Positions 8,451-14,270 of a stretch of DNA of 33,740 nt are shown here, one piece after another. Origin of the DNA: JAKORR01 sp964608495 (GTDB lineage Bacteria > Armatimonadota > Zipacnadia > Zipacnadales > FEN-943). The position numbers and the translations under genes are program-made. The notes under the pieces were generated by a model that was given only the letters and a program-made list of their open reading frames with translations, was not told the origin of the DNA and searched no databases. Every line of letters starts with the position of its first letter. Position 1 is the first letter of the stretch. Location: NCBI GenBank assembly GCA_964608495.1, contig CAZSOQ010000025.1:1-33740 (forward strand), given 5' to 3'.

Positions 8451-8498
8451 TAGTCGCGGGCTTTAGCCCGCGGCGGTGGCCCCGCGGTGGTTCATCTG
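8451..8498 (+). repeat. REP-like interspersed repeat, copy 4
   Basis: Stem CGCGGGCT (8455-8462)/AGCCCGCG (8465-8472), followed by the family tail GGTGGCCCCGCGGTGG and TTCATCTG. It lies 32 bp after copy 3 in the same orientation, repeating the paired arrangement of copies 1 and 2. Confidence 0.6.
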
Positions 8499-8652
8499 CT
8501 CCCGGCGGACCTGACGGTCCGCAAGCGGGGGGCGGGCCACAGCGTCCCCCGCACCAAGGTCTTGGGGTGCCGCGCCCCGCGCCTCTGGCGTCCTCCTCCT
8601 CGGTTGCTGCATAATACCGGACCGAGACCTGCGGGTCGGGAGGACCGCCCCA

Positions 8653-9738
8653 ATGCCAGGACCAGAGCACATCACGTCCCTGCAGTTCAAGCCCGATTAC
8701 CAGGAGGCCGTGCAGCACTGGCTGGCCTTCTGGAACCAGGACCTGCTTGACCGGCCTTGCTGCCTGATGCGTGCGCCGAAGGAGGGAGCCGAGCAGGTGC
8801 CCGGCCCCCCGTACATGTCTGGGGCGCGGGGGGATTTCGGCCCCGCCATCGAGCAGATCGTGGCCTCGGCCGCGGGGGTGTATTGGGGTGGCGACGCGAT
8901 CCCCTACCACACGCCGAGCTTCGGCCCGGACATGATGGCCGCCTGGCTCGGCGCGGAGCTCAACTTCCCCGAACAGAACTTCGGCACGAGCTGGGCTGTG
9001 CCGTGTATAGAGGACTGGGAAGACGCGCTGCCCATCGTGCTCGACCCCAACAACCACTGGTGGCGGCGGATGCTGGACTTCTGCGCGGCGCTGGCGGAGG
9101 CCTTCGAGGGGAAGATGGTCGTGGCTCACCTCGACCTGCACAGCAATCTGGACACCCTCCTGGCGATGAGGGGCGGCCCGCGTCTGTGCATGGACCTGAT
9201 TGACGTACCCGAGACGATTGACCGGGCGATGGCGGACGTGCGCGCGCTGTATGCTCCCATCTACGACGCGCTGTACGAGGCCGCGCGGATGGGCGAGACC
9301 GGCACCTGCGGCTGGGTGCCGGGTTACCACCCGGTGAGGACGAACACGATCCAGTGCGACTTCGCGGCGCTGGTCGGCCCCGAGCACTTCCGCCGGTGGG
9401 CCTTGCCGGCGCTCGAAGAGGAAGCCGCGCACCTGAGCCACTGCGTCTACCATCTGGACGGGCCCGAGTGCCTCGTGCATCTGGACGACCTGTGCTCCAT
9501 CGAGGGCCTGGACTGCATCCAGTGGACCACCGGCGCCCGCAACAAGCCCTTCATCGAGTGGATGGACCTGCTCCACGAGATCCAGGCCAAGGGCACCAGC
9601 GTCTGGGTGCCCTGCAGCACCCAGGACATCAGGATCTACCACAAGGAGCTCAAGCCCAACATGGTCTTCTACGACTGCCACGCACCGACCCAGCGGGAGG
9701 CGGAGGAGACACTGCAGTGGCTCGTGGACCACACCTGA
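8653..9738 (+). CDS. Uroporphyrinogen-decarboxylase-like (URO-D superfamily) protein, arm A copy
   Basis: A 361-aa cytoplasmic protein without signal peptide, starting at ATG 8653 with GGGAGG nine nt upstream. The C-terminal half carries a URO-D/corrinoid-methyltransferase-like signature: YHLDGPECLVHLDDL (His267, Asp269, His276), then LDCIQWTTG and a final PNMVFYDCHAP. The N-terminal FWNQDLLDRP block is typical of uncharacterised URO-D-like proteins of environmental bacteria. True HemE decarboxylase is unlikely, as its conserved N-terminal substrate loop is not evident. The zinc-binding Cys pattern of MtaA/MtbA methyltransferases is also not obvious. Such paralogues are often linked to sugar or methyl metabolism without proven reactions. 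The gene overlaps the GH5-like gene by 22 bp, so the two are probably co-translated. Confidence 0.72.
   Translation: MPGPEHITSLQFKPDYQEAVQHWLAFWNQDLLDRPCCLMRAPKEGAEQVPGPPYMSGARGDFGPAIEQIVASAAGVYWGGDAIPYHTPSFGPDMMAAWLGAELNFPEQNFGTSWAVPCIEDWEDALPIVLDPNNHWWRRMLDFCAALAEAFEGKMVVAHLDLHSNLDTLLAMRGGPRLCMDLIDVPETIDRAMADVRALYAPIYDALYEAARMGETGTCGWVPGYHPVRTNTIQCDFAALVGPEHFRRWALPALEEEAAHLSHCVYHLDGPECLVHLDDLCSIEGLDCIQWTTGARNKPFIEWMDLLHEIQAKGTSVWVPCSTQDIRIYHKELKPNMVFYDCHAPTQREAEETLQWLVDHT
9702..9708 (+). promoter_or_regulatory. Ribosome binding site for the GH5-like gene, inside the URO-D-like gene
   Basis: GGAGGAG sits 8 nt before GTG 9717. It identifies the GH5-like start within the 3' end of the preceding gene, where no in-frame ATG is available. 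Confidence 0.7.
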
Positions 9739-11258
9739 TCCCGCGATCCGCCGCGACGCTGGGCCTGGCGCTGGCCGTGACCTTCCCCGGAGCGTCGGGC
9801 GCGGCGCCGCTTCGCGTGGACGGCGAGCACCTGGTTGACGAGGACGGCCGCGGGGTCGTGCTGCGTGGGGCCAACTGGGGCTGGTGGGGCTGCGTCGAGT
9901 CAGGTGATGCCTGGCTGATGCGCGCCTGGGGCGCCAACCTCGTGCGGATCGCTTTCTTCTACTCCAACATCACCGATCCGCCGGGCGCCGACACCCTCGG
10001 CGGCGAGGGCCTGGCTCTGCTGGACGCGATGTGCCAGTGGGCCCAGGCCGCTGGGCTCTACTTCATCCTCGACTGCCACGGCCCGCCGGGGGGATGCAAC
10101 ACGGCCCAGTGGTGCGAGGGTGGCACGAACAGGCTGTGGAGCGATCCGACCGCTCAGGACCGCCTCGAGGCCCTGTGGCGCGAGCTGGCCCGGCGCTACC
10201 GCAGGCACGACCGGCTGGTGGCCTACGAGCTCATGAACGAGCCAGCGCCGCCCGGCAGCTACGGCGAGGAGGCCTACCGGGAGCTGTGTCTGCGGCTGAT
10301 AGATGCCTTGCGCGAGGAGGACCCCGGCCGGCCGGTGGTGGTCAGCGGGCTGAGCTGGGGCGGCCCCTCGGGCCTGAGCGGTACCCTTCTCCTGCCTCGC
10401 CCGGCCATCATCTACACCTTTCACTTCTACGCGCCGGGAATCGTCACCCACTACCGTGGCGGCGACTACCGCTATCCGGGCGAGCTCCCGCTGCGGTCCA
10501 GGTGGCTGTCGAACCCGCCCGAGGACTGGGGTCTGAGCGGCGATGCGGACTGGCAGCTTCTCGAGAGGTCCTTCCAGCCGCCCGACGAGGCCACCGAAGG
10601 GCGCGTGATGCTGCGCTCGACGGCGAACGCCGGCACGGCCTGGTTCGACGACCTCGAGCTCCTGTGCGACGGCGAGCCCGTGGACGTGTGCCCGAACGTG
10701 AGCTTCGACGCGGGCCCGGCGGCATGGTCCAGGGAGCGCGACACGGCGGGCGAGTTCGCCTGGGACGCGGCGGAAGGCCACGGCGCCCCCGGATCCCTGC
10801 GGATAGCGGGCACGGACTCCTACAATGCCTGGGTCTGCGGGCAGAGCTTCCGGGTGAGGAAGGGCGCCACCTACACCCTCCGCTGCTGGGCGAGGACCAG
10901 CGGCGCGACCGGTTACACCTACCCCTGCGTCGCCTGGCACGCCTCCGAGGACGCCAGGGTGGACGCCGAGTGGCTGGCGCGGGAGATGCAGCCGGCGCTG
11001 GACTTCCGCGCCCGCCACAAGGTGCCCGTGTTCTGCGGCGAGTTCGGCTGCAGCCAGAGCGTGCCGGAGGATTCCGGCGAGCGCTGGGTAAGGGACGTAG
11101 GCGCGATGCTCAACCGCGAGCGCGTGCCTTGGGCCTACTGGAACTGGCGCGAGACGACGGGGTCGGGCAGCATGGGCGTGTGGGTCAAGGGCCCGTCGGG
11201 CCATTACCAGCTCAACGGACGGCTGGGGTGGCTACTGCCCGAGCTGTGGGCCGAATAG
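9717..11258 (+). CDS. Secreted GH5-like (clan GH-A) glycoside hydrolase with inserted beta-sandwich, arm A copy
   Basis: A 513-aa protein. The start is GTG 9717, giving a proper signal peptide (MARGPHLIPRSAATLGLALA..., cleavage near GASGAA at about residue 30). The (beta/alpha)8 barrel shows RGANWGWWG, GANLVRIAFFY, GLYFILDCHGP, YELMNEP with the predicted acid/base Glu175, and VFCGEFG with the predicted nucleophile Glu442. Final strand and helix follow at WAYWNWRE. Between IYTFHFYAP and VFCGEFG lie about 130 extra residues with SFQPPDEATEGRVMLRSTAN, WFDDLELLCDG and YTLRCWARTSG, the pattern of a CBM4/9-like jelly roll, so a sandwich domain interrupts the barrel. Retaining cleavage of beta-glycans such as glucan or mannan is usual for GH5, but the substrate here is undetermined. 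The prepilin-like gene follows after 14 bp. Confidence 0.83.
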   Translation: MARGPHLIPRSAATLGLALAVTFPGASGAAPLRVDGEHLVDEDGRGVVLRGANWGWWGCVESGDAWLMRAWGANLVRIAFFYSNITDPPGADTLGGEGLALLDAMCQWAQAAGLYFILDCHGPPGGCNTAQWCEGGTNRLWSDPTAQDRLEALWRELARRYRRHDRLVAYELMNEPAPPGSYGEEAYRELCLRLIDALREEDPGRPVVVSGLSWGGPSGLSGTLLLPRPAIIYTFHFYAPGIVTHYRGGDYRYPGELPLRSRWLSNPPEDWGLSGDADWQLLERSFQPPDEATEGRVMLRSTANAGTAWFDDLELLCDGEPVDVCPNVSFDAGPAAWSRERDTAGEFAWDAAEGHGAPGSLRIAGTDSYNAWVCGQSFRVRKGATYTLRCWARTSGATGYTYPCVAWHASEDARVDAEWLAREMQPALDFRARHKVPVFCGEFGCSQSVPEDSGERWVRDVGAMLNRERVPWAYWNWRETTGSGSMGVWVKGPSGHYQLNGRLGWLLPELWAE

Positions 11259-11259
11259 C

Positions 11260-11266
11260 GGAGGAG
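11260..11266 (+). promoter_or_regulatory. Ribosome binding site for the prepilin-like gene
   Basis: GGAGGAG begins immediately after the GH5-like stop and ends 6 nt before GTG 11273. It confirms the GTG start, which places the prepilin cleavage motif at residues 4/5. Confidence 0.7.
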
Positions 11267-11272
11267 TGGGGC

Positions 11273-11875
11273 GTGACACGGGGCTTCACACTGATCGAGC
11301 TTCTGGTGGTCATCGCCATCATCGCCATCCTGGCGGCGATTCTCTTCCCCGTGTTCTCCCGCGCCCGGGAGAAGGCCCGCCAGGCGAGCTGCATGAGCAA
11401 CGTCAAGCAACTCGCCCTGGCCGCCCTCATGTACACGGGCGACTACGACGAGACGCTGCCCATGGCGATCGGGGCGACCCCGGACGGCAGCCAGTGGTGG
11501 ACCATCCTCGAGCTCCTCGAGCCCTACGTGCGTAACCCCCAGATCGCGCGCTGCCCCGACGACCCCCGGGGATCCCTGGACTTCACGGCCTTCCCCGGGC
11601 TGGGACGCTACAGCTACGCCTGGAACAAGGCCGTCTTTGCGCATCTGCCCGCCTACGGCCCGCAGGGCGTCATCATGAGCCTGCCCCAGATACCCCTCCC
11701 GGCTGAGACCACCGCCTTCTTCGACGGCCGGCAGGTCGGCGTCCCCGTCCTCACCGACCACCGGCACAGCGACGGCGCCAACGTCTCCTTCCTCGATGGG
11801 CACGCGAAGTGGTACCAGCGCACGTCACCGCCGCCCGGCTGTGGGCCGGACTACTACCATGTGATACCCCAGTGA
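11273..11875 (+). CDS. Prepilin-type N-terminal cleavage protein with H-X9-DG domain (DUF1559-like), arm A copy
   Basis: A 200-aa pseudopilin-like protein. MTRG|FTLIELLVVIAIIAI is a class III signal for prepilin peptidase PilD, with Glu at +5 of the mature protein and a hydrophobic helix (about residues 5-26) that anchors it and permits assembly. The segment FPVFSRAREKARQASCMSN follows, then YTGDYDETLP. Near the end is HSDGANVSFLDG, an exact H-X9-DG motif. Such proteins are highly multiplied in Armatimonadota, Planctomycetota and Lentisphaerota. They are thought to be exported, pilin-like surface proteins of unknown task. Its place 14 bp after a glycosidase gene suggests co-expression. It ends 37 bp from the convergent GH39-like gene. 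Confidence 0.92.
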   Translation: MTRGFTLIELLVVIAIIAILAAILFPVFSRAREKARQASCMSNVKQLALAALMYTGDYDETLPMAIGATPDGSQWWTILELLEPYVRNPQIARCPDDPRGSLDFTAFPGLGRYSYAWNKAVFAHLPAYGPQGVIMSLPQIPLPAETTAFFDGRQVGVPVLTDHRHSDGANVSFLDGHAKWYQRTSPPPGCGPDYYHVIPQ

Positions 11876-11912
11876 TCGCCCACCGGGCACCCGCCCCGCT
11901 TCGGCCGCGGCC

Positions 11913-13799
11913 TCACGGCACCCGCACGTCGCTCAGCCCCGTGACGTAGGTGACCTTCTCCCCGGCCTCAACCTCGATCTCCCCTCCCGCCAGGGCATGG
12001 CCCACGGCCGCGCCCTGGTAGTCGAGCACCGCCAGGTCCGCGCCGGCCACCTTCAGCCGCACGCGCGCCGTGCCCGCGGGCCGCCACACCGCGACCGTCT
12101 TCGAATCGTCGGCGTCGAACACGTAGCAATACGTACCCTCGCCCACGTCCAGCTTCTCCAGGAACTTGCCCTGCCCCAGCGCCCTCGTGAGCGTCTGGTA
12201 GGATTGGTAGGCCGGCTTGGGCGTCAGGTCGTGGTGGATGACCCCGAACCGGTGCTCGTTGTACGCCGCGTCGTCGCCACCGTCGCGGAATTCGTACCAG
12301 AGAACGTTCTCCACGCCCTCGCCGAGCGTCAGCAGCAGCGCCCTGGGCAGATACAGCGCCTGCTTGTCCTCCTTCACGCCCGTCTGCGCGGCGGACAGGG
12401 CCGTCCCGAGGAAGGCGCCCTTGAGGTCGCTATCGTACAGATACAGCGCCACCGGGTGGCCGATCTGATCCTCCCCGCGATAGGCTTCGAGGAGCGGCAC
12501 GAACCTGTCCTGCCCCTGGAGGTTGGCGTCCGTCAGCCACCGCGTGCTTTTCACCCCCGCCGGGACCCTGATGCCCGAGTCCTCGGGCGCTGCCAGCTTC
12601 GTCGTGGGGGCTTCCTCGGGCAGGCCCTCCTGCGTCCACCAGGCCTTCCAGCCCACGTGGAGCGCCCGGCGCGCATCCTCGCCGGCCGTCGGACTCTCCC
12701 ACTTGCCGTCCCGTGACCGGCTGGCGTAGTAGAAGGGCACGCCCCCCAGGTGCACCAGCAGCCCGCCGCGTCGCACGAAGTCCAGCATCGCGTCGAAGTA
12801 GTCGGCCGGGTAGGCCTCTCCCGTGGGCATGACCAGTATCTGCGTATCGGCGGGGTCCAGGCCCGCCAGCTCGCCCAGCCCGACGAGCCGCGATGACACA
12901 TCGGGCCGCCTGTCCAGCGCCTCGTTCACCAGCGCCCCGACATCCCCACAGCCCGGCACACCCTCCTCGTGCAGCACGGCGGCCTTGAACGCATCCCGGC
13001 CCGGGAAGCGCAGGCCCGCGGAGTAGCGGATGAGCTGCGGCAGGAACGCTGCTTCCTCTAGGACCGGGGCGATATGCGTGGGCCACCCGAACTCCGTGAT
13101 CCACAGCCTCTTGCCCCCGCCGAACTCCTCGAGCAGCTCCCAGGTCTGGCGCAGGTCCCGGTCAATGCCTCCCTCCTCGGGAGCGGTCGGGTAGCGATAG
13201 GGGTGCACGGCGAGGACGTCGAAGAAGTCGAAGGCTCCGGCCTCGAAGGTCTTGCGGATGAAGTCGAGGGGGACGCCGGCCGTCCCGCCGTACACCACCT
13301 GGGCCTCGGGATCGGTCTCCTTGATCGCCTTGTAGGTGGCTATGAGCAGGCTGGCGTACTGCTCGGGGTTGGGCTCGGGCTTCCAGAAGCCGATGTTGGG
13401 CTCGTTCCATACCTCCCAGTACTTCAGGTCGTTCTTGTAGCACCCCACGACCGTCCTCACGTAATCGCACCAGTCCTCCAGGTGCTCGTGCGCCGGGAAG
13501 GCCCAATCAACGTTGTAGCACAGGATCGGCAGCAGGTTGACCTCGTGCGCCTGCGCCGCCGCCACGATGGTGTCGTAGGCCTCGAGGCGCCACTGATCGT
13601 TCTGCGGCTCGAAGTAGCCCCAGGTGAAGTCCGCCCTGGCCCAGCGGATCCCGGCCTGCTGCATCATCTGCAGCTCCTGCTCGTGGTCGCGCAGCTCCTC
13701 GCCTCCCCCCAGGTGGGCGCACACGCCGAAGGGGATTACCTGCGCGACGGCGGGCACCGCCAGCAGGCACAGCAGCGTCAGCAGCACGATCAGTGTCAT
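11913..13799 (-). CDS. Secreted GH39-like (clan GH-A) glycosidase with GATase-like inserted domain, arm A copy
   Basis: A 628-aa protein starting at ATG 13799, with GGAGG eight nt upstream and signal peptide MTLIVLLTLLCLLAVPAVA. The barrel shows GIRWARADFTWGYFEP, VNLLPILCYNVDW, YWEVWNEPN (predicted acid/base Glu133), AVHPYRYP and LWITEFGWP (predicted nucleophile Glu236). The barrel then closes late, with VLWYEFRDGG and PKPAYQSYQTL near residues 500-540. Between lie about 200 residues including DTQILVMPTGEAYPADYFDA and FVRRGGLLVHLGG. This resembles the glutamine-amidotransferase-like fold of beta-galactosidase middle domains. A beta-rich C-terminal domain (about 550-628) follows. GH39 is the closest family by motif style, with GH5 or GH79-like alternatives. 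It is transcribed against the prepilin gene. Confidence 0.78.
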   Translation of the reverse strand: MTLIVLLTLLCLLAVPAVAQVIPFGVCAHLGGGEELRDHEQELQMMQQAGIRWARADFTWGYFEPQNDQWRLEAYDTIVAAAQAHEVNLLPILCYNVDWAFPAHEHLEDWCDYVRTVVGCYKNDLKYWEVWNEPNIGFWKPEPNPEQYASLLIATYKAIKETDPEAQVVYGGTAGVPLDFIRKTFEAGAFDFFDVLAVHPYRYPTAPEEGGIDRDLRQTWELLEEFGGGKRLWITEFGWPTHIAPVLEEAAFLPQLIRYSAGLRFPGRDAFKAAVLHEEGVPGCGDVGALVNEALDRRPDVSSRLVGLGELAGLDPADTQILVMPTGEAYPADYFDAMLDFVRRGGLLVHLGGVPFYYASRSRDGKWESPTAGEDARRALHVGWKAWWTQEGLPEEAPTTKLAAPEDSGIRVPAGVKSTRWLTDANLQGQDRFVPLLEAYRGEDQIGHPVALYLYDSDLKGAFLGTALSAAQTGVKEDKQALYLPRALLLTLGEGVENVLWYEFRDGGDDAAYNEHRFGVIHHDLTPKPAYQSYQTLTRALGQGKFLEKLDVGEGTYCYVFDADDSKTVAVWRPAGTARVRLKVAGADLAVLDYQGAAVGHALAGGEIEVEAGEKVTYVTGLSDVRVP

Positions 13800-14140
13800 C
13801 GGCTTCGCCTCCGAAGGGACACCTGGCCCTGGGGCCCGGTGCCGGAGCTTGCTTGGTGGACTCCGGGAGCCGTCCTCTCGCCAGCGCGTCTCCCGGCCTG
13901 CGGCAGGTTCCTCGACCGCACCGGTCCATCCTCCCCCCAGGCCTTGGGGCGCCGCTGCGGGCCGATAGCACGCGAGGGGTTCTCCGCGAAAGGCCCCGGG
14001 GACGTCTGCAGTCACAGGCCTTTCCTTGGCCCGACTACCGCTCCGCGTCGTCACGAGAGAGCGCTTAGCCCGGATTACCCATGGGTTCGGTATCGCTGAA
14101 ACCGGCAACCCTCGTGCTCGTCCCGGACCAACACCAGGGA

Positions 14141-14180
14141 GCCGCTTGGTGTAGCCGACGAAGTCGGCAAGCCAAGCGGC
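14141..14180 (-). other. Two-tier hairpin upstream of the GH39-like gene
   Basis: On the sense strand the outer stem GCCGCTTGG pairs with CCAAGCGGC (9 bp) and the inner stem GCCGAC pairs with GTCGGC around TTC. There is no T-run. It may be part of a mobile repeat or an mRNA leader. Confidence 0.35.
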
Positions 14181-14205
14181 GACAGAGCTTTCTGGTGGAG
14201 GGGGT

Positions 14206-14250
14206 GCGGGGGAGGCCCCTCTTGGCGTTTGAAAGAGGGGCCTCCCCCGC
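14206..14250 (-). terminator. Strong 18-bp stem-loop after the TPR gene
   Basis: Perfect stem of 18 bp with a 9-nt loop, about 20 bp past the TPR stop and before the co-directional GH39-like gene, so position fits a terminator. No T-tract follows (A then C-rich), so an I-shaped terminator or an RNA-stabilising element are alternatives. Confidence 0.5.
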
Positions 14251-14270
14251 GCACGTGTGGATTATCCAGG

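Larger units (their letters stand above)
8294..8652. other. Intergenic region with two REP-like repeats (arm A)
   Basis: This 359-bp gap splits the rightward gene run. It holds repeat copies 3 and 4, possibly a further degenerate copy just upstream (8326-8360), and a 7-bp hairpin GCGGACC/GGTCCGC (8505-8522). A weak -10-like hexamer CATAAT (8610-8615) lies 37 bp before the URO-D-like start without a clear -35. The gap could contain a new promoter for the URO-D/GH5/prepilin genes. Confidence 0.6.
13800..14270. other. Intergenic region between GH39-like and TPR genes (arm A)
   Basis: These 471 bp separate two leftward genes. Next to the TPR stop is an 18-bp perfect stem (14206-14250), then a two-tier hairpin (14141-14180) and a 10-bp palindrome ACCCATGGGT (14077-14086). 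The GH39 frame stays open upstream of its ATG, but the added residues are Arg/Pro/Gly-rich without pattern, so I treat the gap as non-coding. A promoter for the GH39-like gene probably lies here, but none stands out. Confidence 0.6.

Noticed and set aside
8610..8615. Sigma-70 promoter (CATAAT) before the URO-D-like gene
   Set aside because: No acceptable -35 at 16-18 bp spacing; it is mentioned only as a weak possibility within the intergenic entry.
9354..9716. Long upstream extension of the GH5-like frame inside the URO-D-like gene
   Set aside because: It is an antisyntactic overlap with a real gene, Arg/Gly/Pro-rich, and GTG 9717 has both a ribosome site and the signal peptide.
13800..14108. 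N-terminal extension of the GH39-like frame by 103 residues
   Set aside because: The signal peptide begins at ATG 13799 with GGAGG eight nt upstream; the extension has no recognisable pattern and crosses non-coding sequence.
14206..14250. Classical rho-independent terminator
   Set aside because: The stem is excellent, but the required T-run after it is absent; it is kept as a terminator candidate at moderate confidence only.
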